DNA of 64,000 nucleotides from Edaphochlamys debaryana (GCA_016858145.1 JAEHOE010000018.1:930001-994000); one strand, 5' to 3'. Numbered from the stretch's first letter, positions 37,901 through 50,524 are shown. Notes: a model not told the origin generated them from the letters alone. Made by a program: numbers and translations.

Positions 37901-39403
37901 TGGGTGGTGGGGGCAGCGGGGGCGGGACATGGGAGGGCTTGCCAAGCGTTCACGCGGGATGCTCCCTCGCTGTCCCTTAGATCTAGGCGAATATCATCAG
38001 GGGTGTTGAGGGCTAAGCGCACTTGCACCCTGTGTGCAGCAGTGCTAACCCTGTGTTCTCGCCCTTGGTGCTGCCCTTCTCTGCCTGCAGAGCCGGCCCG
38101 CGGCCGGGGCGGCCGAGGCGCAGCCGCCGCCAAGCCGCCCGCCGGTCGGGGCGCCAAGCGCGGCCGCAGCGCCGCGAGCGAGGACGAGCCCGAGTCGTCT
38201 GCCTCCTCCGAGTCCGAAGAGGAGGAGGAGGACCAGGGCCCCGCCTCGCGTCGCCGCGGCGCCAAGCGCCAAGCCACTGAGCCGGCCAAGGCCACCCGCG
38301 GCCGCGCCGCCACCGGTGCTGCTGCCAAGGCCGCTGCCGGCAAGGCGGCGCCGGCGGCCGCTGCCGGCGGCAGGAGGGGCGCCGCCGCCAAGGCCGCGGT
38401 TGTGGAGTCCGAGGACGAGGAGGAGGGCGAGGTGGTGGAGGAGGAGGCGGAGAAGGCGCAGGCGAGCGGCAGCGAGGACGGGTCTGGGTCTGGCTCCGAG
38501 GAGGGCGAGGGCGAGGAGGAGGAGAGCAGCGAGGAGGGGAGCGAGGACGAGGACGATGCTTCGGATGAGGACAGCGACGGGCGGCGGCGGGCCCGGCCCA
38601 GCCGAGCCTCGGCCCGGCTGCAGAAGCGGCACGAGCCGTCGGGTCCGCGGAGGTCGGGCCGGTTGCAGAAGGCGGAGGAGAGCGAGGACGAGGACGAGAG
38701 CAGCGCTGAGGAGAGCAGCGAGGAGGAGGAGGAGGAGGAGCCGCCGGCCAAGGGCCACGGCAAGGCGGCCAAGGGCAAGCGCTCGCGACGCTCCGCGGCG
38801 GTTGGATCCTCTGACGACGACGAGGATGAGGAGGAGCAGGCGGGCTCTGATGATGAGGAGGGCGGCGAGGGCGAGGCGAGCGACAAGGAGGAGGGCGAGG
38901 AGAGCGGCAGCGAGGAGGAGCCCGAGGCCGAGGAGGAGAACGAGGAGGAGCAGCCCCCCGCCAAGGGCCGCGGCAAGGCCGCCGCGGCCACGCCTGCCTC
39001 GGGGATAGCGGGACGGCTCCGGGGCACCACGGACGGCGGTGCAGCGGAAGCCAAGCCACAGGCTCAGGCCAACGGCGGCAAGGGGCCGTTGGGCGCCCAT
39101 GCCGCACGTATCCTGGCCAACCGTCAGCGAGCCCTCAACGAAAAACCAGAGTCCGAGTCGGAGCAAGAGGAGGAAGAAGACGAGGAGGAGGACGAGGGGC
39201 CGAGCCGGGGCCGTGGCGGCCGGGGGAGAGGCGGCGGTCACGAGGCGGAGGAGGCGGGCCGCGGCGCGAGGCGGCGGGGCGCAGCGCCCGCCGGACGGCA
39301 GCCCGCTGGCCGGCAGCCGCCCGCAGGGCGCAAGCCACCCGCCAAACGCCAGCAGCTGGACGTGGATTACGATGTGGAGGACTTCGATGACCTCAACACC
39401 TGA
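25906..39403 (+). CDS. MBD-FYR-DDT-WHIM-PHD chromatin remodelling subunit
   Basis: Nuclear chromatin protein of 2,844 residues, closest in layout to plant MBD9 and to ISWI-partner DDT/WHIM proteins (inference). Exons: 25906-26947, 27100-27208, 27435-27546, 27687-27948, 28256-29622, 29840-29920, 30112-30465, 30694-30950, 31143-31335, 31670-31843, 32060-32236, 32445-32631, 33008-33111, 33347-33648, 33978-34074, 34345-34404, 34611-35001, 35217-35500, 35649-35856, 36055-36214, 36385-37423, 37638-37899, 38091-39403. Order: acidic/Lys-rich N-terminus; methyl-CpG-binding-like domain about 335-400 (MPSGWVGIRKQRLGG); FYRN about 509-550 (HLWPLGYRAAW); FYRC split by low complexity, about 660-850; DDT about 1180-1260 (LLGVYQFLWDHR); WHIM-like segments; PHD finger 1570-1626 (CRVC, LLCDGCEGEYH, WFCPSC); WSD/WHIM2 about 1960-2145 (RYWWLGADH, LLNWLNPKGIRE); acidic Glu/Ser/Asp tail. 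Exon sum is exactly in frame. Start chosen at MSSASPLK; later ATGs are possible. Confidence 0.9.
29981..30007 (+). repeat. Duplicated exon edge inside an intron
   Basis: The sequence after CCCCAG at 29975-29980 (CACAAGGCGATGGAGAAGTC) nearly repeats the true start of the exon at 30112 (CTCAAGGCGATGGAGAAGTC), including its acceptor AG. It lies in the 29921-30111 intron. It could act as a cryptic acceptor, but the reading after it turns into Pro/Arg-rich sequence with no donor that fits. Confidence 0.6.
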
Positions 39404-41548
39404 GGCCGCATGCTGTGGAACGCGTGGAGGAGACGCGTGTTGACAGTGTGCGATGGCGTTGTGGCGCCTCCAGCTGGGGCTTGTACGGCCGCTGGGGCGG
39501 CCACGTGGGGCCTCGGGGGTGCGGGGACGGGGATGTGTTGCTGCCTGGGTCGTTGCCTGTTGCGGGCCTGCATGAACTCCCTCGCGGGGCCGGGTTGAGC
39601 CTTGGGATGGAGAGGACGGCATCTGGGGATGCGTAAGCGGCGGCTTTGTGGAGGGGCTGCTGGCTCACGGTTGAGGCTGGCAGCCGAGGCTAGGTTCTAG
39701 GGACAGATGACTTGACAGTTGGCAGGTAGGAGAACACTGGCGTTGCATCCAACGCGGTCTGGCGGGGTTAACATCGGCGAAGCTAGAGCAAGAGAGGGCG
39801 CCCCGGTCGGGCAGTGATATGAGGCTAGGGACGAGAGTAGCTGCTTCACCGTTGCGATGGGGCGCAGGAGCGAAGTTGCAGGGGTGCGCGGGGCCATGCT
39901 CGCAGTACCGGTAGTCTTGTGAGCCGACGGGCACTGCCGATTGCAGCCCTTGTAGGCATGCTACACCAGTCAGGCCCCTTTGCAGCGGCCGGGGAGCTGT
40001 AGCCTGCAGGTTCAGGCCGCCTTGCACGGTTGCACGTCGGCATGAGGGGCCCTGCTCTCCGCCTGCCCGTTGACAGCGTCGGACGGCGACTGCCTGCCAT
40101 TTCACGTGCGTCACAGCCTTCGCGGGCCATCATGGCCGAGGGCCAGCAAGCGGGCCTGGGGATGCAAGGCTCTGGCGCACTGCGACGGCACAACGACAGC
40201 CTCAGCCCCTGGTCCACCACAGCATGCTTTCATCAGTCAACAGCTGCGGCAAGCTCTCCCAGGCGCACCGCGCTCTACACCCAGCCCTCGTCTGCCTGTG
40301 ACAAGCCCAATGCTCCCCACAGGCCACAGGCAACCACCCCTGGCGCCACAGGCACGTCCTCAGCCGGCGCCTGCAACTCCCCAACTTTAGCAAGCCTCTC
40401 GGCCGCCAACTCAAGAGACCAAAACCGTTGCGCATGCACATGCAAACGAACAAAGCAATTGTTGCCTCTAGTAGGGGCTGGCGCAATCATGTCCCGAACG
40501 GGGATTGCACCACAAAGAAGTTCACAGACGGACTGGAAGGAGAAGAAACCAACGGCTCACCTTGCACACGGCCTCGACACGCGGGTCGGTGCTTGGAGCT
40601 CATCCCCAGCTGACAACGCACCCTGCAAACCGCCCCCAGCGTGGCCTGTCCACCACAGCCCTCCCAATCACACGCAAAGCCAGCTTGGGTAGCCGGTCAC
40701 CGCAACAACGCAACCTGAAACCCACGCTGACGCAACACCCTTTATTCCAACCCCAGCGAGTGCACCCAACCCGCCGCATTGCCGCAAACCAAGGGATGGG
40801 CCCTTGCTTCGGCGTGTGCAAGCACCTGCACCTGCCCTCCGCCTGTCGTACGGTCGCCTGTACCGTCATTGTTATACGGTTCCAGCTCGCCTCCCTCTCC
40901 AGTAACGGCGCCTGAGCGTCTCCTTAGCAGATCAACGACTCAATTTGCCGTTGCCCGTGGCAAGCGGCGCCCAAAAATAACGAATTGCACTTAACTGTCA
41001 GTCCTTGACTCTCCCATCACGAGGCACAGCATAGATAACCGCCTCTGTTCAGGGCCACCCAGCTCCTGCCCTTGCATTTACCTCCTCGCCCGGAGTCGGT
41101 AGACGTCGTCCTCGTTACCCCAAGCCCAAATCAACATTACCCCGAGCCCCGATGAAGAGAAAGAGACATTACAGCTGACGGAAGATACTGCTGCTACAGG
41201 ACTAGTCTACGAGGGCTCCAACTTGCTAGACCGCAGCAAGTCCGCCCAGCTCAAGTTCTACACACGCACGCTTTTAGTGCCGTATACTCATATCATGTCT
41301 CTCCACCAGGGGTCAGGGAAGCCCGGGGAGCCCAGTGCAGTCAGCGCTCCCCTTGCTGATACACAACATGCCATCTGCCTGTGACAGTACTGCGACAGCT
41401 GTGCACTACCCCCCAGTACACTGTGGGCACAAACGCGAACCTCACGAAGTAACCAAACCGATCCTCCCTCCCTGGAGGAGCTGTGGACCGTGGAAGCGCA
41501 CTGGGCTTCCCCACAACTGCTCCGGAAACTCTGCCCATCTCTGGCTCT
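39404..41548. other. Convergent intergenic region
   Basis: 2.1 kb between the stops of the MBD-type gene (plus) and the kinase gene (minus). A minus-strand TGTAA is at 41170-41174; I found no plus-strand TGTAA after 39403, so the end of the big gene's transcript is not defined. No coding exon, RNA gene or repeat recognised. Confidence 0.45.
41170..41174 (-). terminator. TGTAA polyadenylation signal for the CAAX-ended kinase
   Basis: TTACA on plus, i.e. TGTAA in the minus transcript, 375 bases after the stop codon at 41549. It is the first copy after the stop. Confidence 0.55.
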
Positions 41549-44500
41549 TCAGCTGATGACGCACCCGCACCCGCACTGCGGAGGCTCAGGAGTCAGAGTT
41601 GCCCTTGCGCCGTCCGCCCCGGTGGGGGTTGGCGGGGCCGTGCCAGAGCCAGACTTGGCGCGGGCGAAGACGTGCCTACCGCTGGCCGCGGAGGCAGGGG
41701 CCTTGGCCTGGGCTGCCGCCTGCAGAATGGGCAGGGCGGGGTGTGAGTACAGTAGCAACGCTCTCTGCCTGTTGCACAGGGCACGTGCTATCGTACTTGA
41801 GACGGCCCGGACATCTGCCGGCTGGTACGGGCTGTCCTATCCACCGCGGCTACACAGACAGTCCAGGCGGTTGGCCAGGACAGCGCAGGCCGGTGTACAG
41901 CGGCTTCGCTGCCGGCGCAGGGCTCACCTGGACGGCCTGCAGCATGGCCCGCAGCTCCCCCCCCACCTCCCCCATGGAGGGCCGCTCGCAGGGGTCCTGG
42001 TGCCAGCAGCGGCACACCAGGGTCCTGCAGGGAAGGGATGGGCCACGGACAGAAAGATAATGGGTGGGGCGGGGCGGGCTTGCATGCGGGGCGGTAAGAA
42101 ACCGTCAGCCCGTGCTCACCACTGCGCCTCGCTGAAGCGCTGGGGCCGCGGCGGGCGGAAGCCCTCAGCCACCTTGCGTGCATAGTCCGCGGGCACCTGG
42201 GGATACGAGTGTACGATGCGGCGCAGGAGGGCAGGACGCGGGTTAGGTCAGGGGAGAGGCATGGCACGTCTGGGCCCCCTCAGGTTGTCCAGCGGTTGGG
42301 TGCTCGGTCAGAGCAGACTGATAGATTAGCAACACGCGTGCTTCTCAGGCCACGCGCTTGTGGCCCGGCTCGCGCACGAACACACCTTGACGCCCATCCT
42401 GGCCCCCCGGCTGGTGTTGATGTAGCTGATGAGCAGCAGCTCGCAGTTCCACATCTCGTACAGCAGCACGCCGTAGGAGAAGACGTCGCACTTCTCGTTG
42501 TAGGGCTGCCGGTAGAACACCTCAGGTGCCTGCACGGCAAAAATCGGAGGAAGGACGCGTGGCACGGATGAGCCGACTGGACCCGGCCTGGAGTCCTCTC
42601 AGCTCTGCTGGCGGCCCCTGTCTCCGCCCAGCCCGCAACCCCCCTCAGCTTCTCCACCCCGCCACCTCCCCACCCTCTCTCCACGTACATGCAGCTGCCC
42701 CTGCCCTCCCCTGCCCTTGCCCCACTCCTTCCTGCCACTCGCACTGCACTGGCTATGCTGCAGCTAGCCCATGCTGCAACCCTCCCCTCCTCGTCCACCG
42801 CACCATGTACATGCAGCTGCCCGCCTGGCCCGTGAGTCCGTAGACCCACTGGAAGGCCTCGTGCTCGGGCAGGCGGCCGTTGCCCGAGGGGCTCAGCAGC
42901 GCCGTCATGGACCCCACGCGCCGCATGAGGGACCGCAGGTCGCTCCGCGGCACCTCCACCACCATCGCCTCCCCGCAGCCCCCGCAGCCTTCCGCGAGCC
43001 TGCCTAGCGGCGCCGACATCTGTCGGTCGTGTGCTGCGAGCACCTGCGGAGCCCCCATGGAGCACAGCAGGGCGCTGCCTGGGCGTGAGGACCCGCGGTC
43101 GGGGCCGGGGAACAGGCGGGGCCTCGAGTAGGAAGCCGTCGGTGCGTGGGCTGCCGGGGGCGGCGCGGGCTCCGCCGGCTCGGGGCCTTCCTCAAGGGTC
43201 AGGCCGGCGACGTCCGAGGCCGTCTCCTCCTGCGGTGCGCACAGCTGGGAAGGCGCGTAGGCGGCGCCGCTGCCCGAGGGAACGCCACGGCTCAGCGGGC
43301 CGGGCGTCGTGGTGAGGCTGCCGGGGCGGCGCGGCACGCCGACCGCACCCCGCACCGCCACTGCGCCCGCCGAGGCGTGTAGCGACACCGGCGCGGCGCC
43401 GCCGCAGCTCGAGCCGCCGCCGGCGGTGGTGCCGCCGTCGCCCGGCGTCGACACTCGGCCGCCGCTGCCCGCGTGTGAGCCCGAGAAAAGGGACACAACC
43501 GAGTCCTCACGCATAACGCCAATGTACAGAGAGTTGACGCGGCTGGGCGGGGCCCTGCCGGGGTACGCCAGAGGGCCGGACACGGGCGCAGCGGCGCCGG
43601 TGGTGGAGACGGGCGAAGCGACGGAGCCGGGTCCGTCCATGCGGCGATGCAGGGAGCCCTGGTGGCTGCGGAGGGCGCTGGACGTGCGGATGAGCGCGGC
43701 AGAGGGGGGGCGCGAGGTTGGGCCCGTGGGCCCAGTGCCGACGGGGCTGGTGAGCGGGCCCGGCCGGGGCCCGCCGGGGCCCGCCCCGGGGCCCAGGCTT
43801 GGGTCGTTCGAGTCGCGCCAGAGCGGGCTGGGCCCCGTGCGGGGCCCCGATGACGTCAGCAGCTGGACCGTGGGAGACGGCCTTCTGCAGGGGTTGGGCG
43901 GGACAGCGGTTGGGACGAGGCTTCAACGTGTTACGGCGGGCAAGGAGCCACAAATGCGACCGAGATACAATAGCTCAGCCGCCACAGGGTGCGGATCGTG
44001 GCGCTTCAACTCACCTCACGCCGGCAGAAGCCATGTTGTTGGGCGTGCTCGCCTGGCGGCAGGGCGGCTGGCGCGCGCGCGGCCTTGCGGCGCCGCTCGG
44101 GGCCTGTGGGGGCGCGTGGCCCGGCAAGCTGCCCGCCCCGCGCAGGCCTAAGGCGGCGGCTTGAGTCGCCACACGCCCGGTGGGGTCTGTGGTAGTCAGG
44201 ACCCGTCCCGCCGATGCCCGCTCGGCGAAGGGCGAGCGGATGGGCTCGTACCCGGCGAGGCCTTCGACGGCTGACTCAGATGGCTTCAACGTGGGCGTGC
44301 CACTGGTGCTGTCGGAAGGACGCATGTAGCCCGCCTCCGACTGCTGTGAAGCCATAGCTGTGTCGGAGGGCGTTGAGTAGGATTTGGACCGCCTCGCAAA
44401 CACTGGCACGCCCGGCCACGGCTGCTCCTCGGCCTCAGCCCACGGCGGCTCCCCACCCCGGGCCCCCGAGTCAGCGCAGCTGGGGCCGCAGCCGCTGCCG

Positions 44501-47500
44501 CTGCCGTTCCCGTTCCCGCTCCCACTTCTGCCCCCGCTCGTGCTTGGCGGTGCGCTGCCGTCGCCGCAATCCGTCGCGCCCCCGCTCGCGGACGGTGGCG
44601 GCGGCGGCGACCTCCGGCCGCCGCGGCCCTCCTCGGCGCGGGCCTCGCTGGCGGCGCTGAAGAGCGAGGCCAGGGGCGGCGGCGGCGAGGCTACGCGCGG
44701 CGGCGGCTCCGACGAAACCGCCTCGAGAACCGTCACCTTGGGAAGGCCGCTGCTGCCGTCGCCGCTGGCCTCCGTCGTGGTGAGCACGCCGCTGCCTGTC
44801 TGGCCGGCCTGTGCCGCGATCGAGCCAGGTACGAGGCCCAGCGCGGAAAAGAGGGCGAGTGTCGAGCTGGGAGGCGTGATGTTGCTTTGGCTGCCCGTGG
44901 ACGTAGGGCCCTTGTCTTGGCCCCCGAGCAATAGCAGAGGTGTGGCCGCATCATAGGCCTGGCCCAGGGCGAATAGGGGACCACCGTAGTCCGCTGTGGT
45001 GCCCGGATGTCGGTTAAGGGGCAGAGGCGTGGAGTGGTTGGGCCCGGCGCCAGCGCCCTGGCCCAGGCCCCGCACACCAACCGCCGCTAGCGCGGCGGAG
45101 AGGTCGATGGAATGGCGTGTGCTGCGCGCGCCGCCGCTGGCGCGCCGGCCGCTGCCACCGCCTCCACCTCCACCTCCACCCCCAGCGCTGGCGGTGATGG
45201 AGAACGAGGGCGCCGCCGCCGCGGTTGCTGCCGCGGCCGCGTCCGTCATCGCGCCGGAGCCGACGGCGCACAGCTCGCCGGCACCGACGCTGTGTCCCGC
45301 GGGCCACGCGCTGACGTCTGTGGCGCCATCACTGTGTCCCGCCGGGCCGGCGCTGGCGTCCGTGCAGCCGCTGCCGACGGCCTCGAGGACGGGCGCCAGC
45401 GGAAGCGTCAGGGAGATGGCCCCCATGTAAGAGCCCAGGCCGCCGGCTGGCGCCAGGTGCGATGGCGAGCCGAACGGCTGCAGCGCCTCCTTGGGCCCGC
45501 TTTGGAGCAAGGCCAGCGGGTGCTGGTGGAGGGGCTGGTGGAGGGACGGGGCGTGGGGGTTAAGGTGGTTGGCGGCGGCGGCGTGCAGCTGCAGCTGCGC
45601 CTGGATGTGGACAACCTGCTCCCACGTCAAGCCACTGGCGGCGAGCAGCGACCCGTCCAGCACCGCCGCCGCCGGGGACCGTGCGGCGGCGCCGCCACCG
45701 GCAGCGGTGGCGGCTGCGACGGAGCCGTCAGCAGCGCCGGCCGAGGCCGTTGGGGTGATGCCGGGGAGTTGGAGGGGCGGCATGGGCAGGCCCATGCCCA
45801 ACGAGCTGGCGATGGAGATACCGCTGGGGTCGCAGGCCGGGCCCAGGCCCCCTTCGCACGCCATGGCGAACGCCGAGCCGCCAGTGAACGACCCGGGCGC
45901 GAACCGTCCGGCGCTCGGGCCCATGCCAACGACAGGCGAAGCAGCTGCCGCCGCGCCCGCACCCGCACCCGCGACGGCGCCGCTGACGTGGGCGAAGAGG
46001 CTGAGGGACATGACTTGCCCGGAGGCTGAGCCGTGGTCGAGGGAGGTCCGGGGCTGCGGCGCGGGGCAGCTGCCGTCCGCCCCGCGCGCCGGCTCGGCCG
46101 CCGTTGGCCCCACGCCCGCCGCCAAGCTCACTCGCGGCTCTAGCGGCGGCGAACCTGAGGTGACCTTGACCTCTGCACCCGACACCTGCCCCTGCGAGGC
46201 CTGGCTCTCGAGCCCGCCGCAACCGTGCGTTGCGCCCGCAGGCGTCGGCACAGGCACGGGCTTGGAGGCAACGGGCCCGGCGGGGGCCCCAACTGGTGTG
46301 AGCCGGCCGCCGCTGCCCTCAGCCTCGCCAGCCGCAGCTTCTAGGGAGGAGCGGTGGCCGGAGCCCGAGCAACTGGTGGAGTGTGTGATGGCCGAGCTCC
46401 CCGCCATCGACGCCCCCACAGTGCAGTGCTGGGCGTTGCCGGCTGAGCTCGTCTTTGCCTCTGTCGTTACCTCGGGCTCCTGGGGCCGTGGCCGCACGTC
46501 CAGCGCATGCGCCACGCACCCAACCGCTGCGGCGGTCGTGGCAGCGATGCTGGCGGCCGCCTGCGCCTGCGCCTCCGCCAGGACGCTGGTGGGGGGCGAC
46601 GGCTGGAGCCGGTCGCCGTCCGAAAGGCAGCTTTCCAGCTGTGCTACAGATGGGTGCGCGGCGCTAGGTGCCGGCGAGGCGCCGGCGGCGGGCGTGCAGG
46701 GCCCAGCCTCCCTGTCAAGCGCAGCCGCCGCCGCTGCGGCAGCCGTTCCGCTGAGCTCTGCGCTCACCAGCGTCTGCGCCTGCGCCTCCGCGTCTGCCTG
46801 CGGTTGCGCCAGCGACAGAGGCTCAACCAGCTCCGCTGCCGCAGGCCCCGGCGACGGCGGCCGCTCTTGGCCCGTGAAGGCCGGCGGCGGCTCCGCCAGC
46901 GCGCTGGGCGAGCGGCAGTAGTTGCTGTCGGCGTAGGCCCAGGCCGCGATCGTCTCCTCGTCCATGGTGCACAGCGCGCTCTGGCGCCCGCCGTCGCCCT
47001 GCTCGCCTGGGACCGCAACGCCGCCTGCGAGGCCGCAGCACACAGCCAACAGGCAGGCTTACTCATCGGAGCCAGACACCTCCCGCAGGCCCAAGCATGC
47101 CCATTGGCAGCACGTCAGGGTGCATCCGACAGGCAGGGTTACTGGGCCGAGCCAGACACCACAGCGGCAGAGTTCTACCGTCCACGAACTATTCAAGACA
47201 AAGCGTCCTGCCAGCCAAGGCCACGGCAGTTCGTGGGTTTCTCACCCTCGTCGTACAGCCCGACGCCGTACTCCGACGCTGCCGTATCCGCGCCATCCCC
47301 CGTGGGTGTGTACATGCAGTGCTGCGCCTCTGAGGCCGGGGGGGTGGGGGTGATGGCCACGAAGGCCGCGGAGCCGTCCACCGAGGCGGGGTTGCCGCGG
47401 CGGCGCAGCATCACGTGCCGGCTGTTCTCCACGCGCTGCGTGAGGTAGGCGGCGGCGTACAAGGGAAGGGGGATGCTGGTTAGAGCACAGCCGTTGCTGA

Positions 47501-48943
47501 CGGCGGTCATACGCAGACTCACGAACGGTGGTTAACGGTCTACGTTTGGACGAAAGGCGGTACAGCGGTTTACGGCGTGCACCCATGCGCTCACCACGTG
47601 CAGCCCCAGGTCCCCCAGCTTGGCCACGGTGCGGGTCCCTTCGCGCTTCAGCAGCACGTTCTCCGCCTTGATGTCCCTGTAAGCGGCGGTCAAATATTGT
47701 CAGCCAGACATCATTAATAAGATACCTTGGGAGCCGCGGTCTGCAAAGCCGGACAACCGCCGCTTGACACCCGACGACCTCGGGCCTCCTACCTGTGTAT
47801 GTGCTGCGCCGGGGTGGTGGTGTGCAGGAAGTGGAGCGCCTCCGCAACGTCCAGCAGCCAAGACAGGGCCTTGAAGGAGGAAGGGAATGGGCAGGGGCGC
47901 AGGAATGGGCTTGCGAGATGCGAGAGCGGGCCTATGGCGCCCGTGCGACATGCCGTAAGCGGTTCTCCCCCATTCCCCCTCGCCATTGGTCACGCAAGTG
48001 CCCGCAGCCAACTCCCGCAGCCAACTCCCAAGTGCCCACCTGCTCTTCCGTGTACACGCGCCGCCCCTGCAGCAATGCAAGAAGGGAACCGCAGTGTAGG
48101 ATGAGCATCAGGGTCAGCGCACTGGACGGGGCCCGTCAGCGACAAAACCGTACTGCCTCCGTACCTGGACCATGCTGCGCGTGATGCGGTCCTTGAGCGT
48201 GCCGCCCTCGCAGTACTCCTGCACCATGGCCCCTGCGCAGCAGCGCAAGTCACAAGTCACGTGACGCGTTTGCGGCGAGGCAGCGCGGGATGGATGCAAG
48301 GCGCTGGCTGCTTTGCGGCTGCCTCTTGCGAGGGAACGTGCTGGCCAAGTGGCAGGCTAAGGCAGGCAGGGGTGGAGGTGCCTGCGCCGCGGCGTGACCT
48401 CACATGTTGGCTCCTTCAGGGGACCCACGCCGGGGAAGTTTTCGGGGATGCGCACCAAGCCCCGGCACTTGACCAGATTACTGCGTTGCAGGGGTGATGG
48501 GCGAGCAGGCGACTGAACCATGGAGCCGCGGCCGAGGGTGGGGGTAGGATGGGTAGGAGGGGGTCTCCAGAGGTTTGGCTTTCTGACGTGTCAGCTTTAC
48601 CCCCAGTCCGCGCTCAGGTCATTGACATCGACTACTGTGTGTCCAATACGAGCGCCCAGGCGGCTGCCACCAGCGTTTCTGCCCCTGTGCCCGCCCATCG
48701 GTAAACTTACCCATGCGCAAGAGACGCCGTAGCATTGGCTTCGGCCAGAAAAAGACGCTCGACTAAGCGAGGATTGAGTAGGTGTGGAGCGATAGGGCGA
48801 AGCAACTTGAGTGCGACTGCACTCGGGTCGCTGCCAGTGCTCTGCGCGATCCGGGCAGCATAGACTTGCGCAAAGCCACCGCGCCCTATCAAGCGCTCCA
48901 CATGAATGCAGGCAGGGTCCAGAAGCAGCGCCGTGTCGGCCAT
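41549..48943 (-). CDS. TKL-like kinase with giant activation-loop insertion and CAAX end
   Basis: Protein kinase, 1,777 residues. Exons (minus): 48943-48711, 48480-48404, 48232-48165, 48066-48040, 47869-47793, 47676-47595, 47435-47246, 47024-44015, 43884-42804, 42529-42386, 42196-42120, 42024-41928, 41719-41549. Catalytic parts: glycine loop IGRGGFAQVY, VALKLL lysine, hinge MVQEYCEGGTL, HRDIKAEN (Asp162), DLG (183-185, in place of DFG), then about 1,400 residues of Ala/Gly/Ser/Pro-rich sequence, then TGQAGSCMYMAPEV (about 1606-1619), KCDVFSYGVLLYEM, and CERPS. The insertion lies exactly in the activation segment and is read through three phase-consistent exons. The last residues are CGCGCVIS, a prenylation-type CAAX box with nearby cysteines that could be palmitoylated, so the kinase probably sits on a membrane. 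Start chosen at MADTALLL, directly before the kinase fold. Family placement as TKL-like is inference. Confidence 0.87.
48040..48066 (-). other. 27-base micro-exon of the kinase
   Basis: Nine codons (GRRVYTEEQ) flanked by CTGCAG acceptor and GTGGGC donor, phase 0 on both sides. It bridges the hinge region to the helix with ALSWLLDVAEAL. Confidence 0.65.
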
Positions 48944-50524
48944 GGCCTTGCCCGTGCCGGCGCCAGAAGACGCCTCCGAGGAGCCCAGTGGCTTCTCCTG
49001 GCCTCTGCTAGATGTTCTTTAGCATGGCAAGTAAGCGACCTTAGCAGGCAGCCCGCGCACGGACGTCGTGGGGGGGCGCTCCCTCTCGCTTCCTAGACAC
49101 GACCTCTCCTATGCGGTGATATGTATGTCAGGGAAGTGAGTGCTGTTCAACAGTGGAATTTGAGCGAAGCACGTGAAGAGTGGGCCAGAGATTTGCGCCG
49201 TCTCAGTACGGGTGTGTTGGCCGCGTGCAAGCTCAATGCCTGGAACGCGAGCAGTTGTATTCGCTGTGACTGCTAGAGAACAGCGGCCGCCGACCCGACA
49301 TTCTTGCAGGATTTGCGAGTTTCGGAGTGCAGGCCCCCAAGGCCGGCAGCCGGACGGCCGCGCGAAACCTCCCTCGCTCGCCTGTGTACGCACGCCAGGA
49401 GCGCTCGCAAGCCTCTCCTTATTTGCCGGGAGGCAAGCATACTACGGGCCGACGCTTTTGACGACCGCGAAGTCCTGACGTACGGGACGTGCGCAGGGGC
49501 GGGAGACTGAAGGCGAGTGAAGCCTGGTCACCGCGGGATCAGCCAAAACGGCGCCAGAAGAGTGGGTGACCAAGGCGGGCGGGCCGTGCATGGACTTCGG
49601 TTTTGGCCGCGCCGAGGCTGGGAAGATGCACGGTTTGCGCCCGGACGGGTCTCCATGTTTAGCTGCTCCTAGCCGCACTCGGCCAATGCCGCACCCTTGC
49701 TTCCAAGGCTTGCAGCGTCCTACCCTGCGGGTGTGTTGGGGATGTGGTGTCGACCTCCGCTCGTGACTGCTCGTGACACCGGCACGTCCCGGCATGCGTG
49801 GTGCTGCCGAGTCAGTGTTCCAACTTCCAAGGCTGTTCCGGCATCCGTTCGCACGGCGGCCTGATCAAGCTGGTAGTCCGGCCATAAGGGGCGGAGGGGT
49901 TGAGCCACGAGCAAGGAGCCTGGCCGCGAGGGAGGGAGCCGTTGCGGAGGGGTTGAGCGACGAGGGGGGCCGTAGGCCGTTGCGGAGGGGCGGGGGGCAA
50001 GAACGGGCGGGGGCCCGGCTCGGCCGGCTGGGGTGGTGGCATGGGTGGTGGGCGCAGTGGTGAGAGGGGGGGGGGGGTAGGAGCGGGGTTTGAAGAGACG
50101 GGACCCGGCCTGAGGGCCTGTTAGCAGCGTCGGAGGGGGAGTGCTCTTTCGGCTGTGGAGGTGCGTGTGTTGTGCACGGAATGCATCAGTGCGCGTAGAC
50201 TCGAGGAGCAGACGAACCAGCACTGTAAGCACGCAAGTCTGCGATAGCGCCTGTGCCCCGTGTCCATGTGCGGGCTGCTTACAGGTGGCCGCAGCCTCGG
50301 CGCGCCATGCTCACACCAACCCAGCTGCGCAATAGCTTTCAAGGAAGACTTGCCTAGACGTATTAGGTGGAAGAACAACTCATGTACCGGCACTATAGGC
50401 ACCGCCACTAAGCAGGGCGCCGTCCATTCGCTGAAACCCGCACAAAGTCCGACGCAGCGGCGGACGAACACGTGCGTAAGGTTGACTATGTACTCCTGCA
50501 CTCTGACCTTCATGCCCGATGCCA

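Noticed and set aside
38045..39622. 525-codon minus-strand frame rich in Leu
   Set aside because: Exact antisense shadow of the Glu/Ser/Lys-rich last exon of the MBD-type gene.
44384..46921. Plus-strand frames across the kinase insertion
   Set aside because: They are shadows of the 3-kb minus-strand exon, which is fixed by phase-consistent splice sites and continues into the kinase C-lobe.
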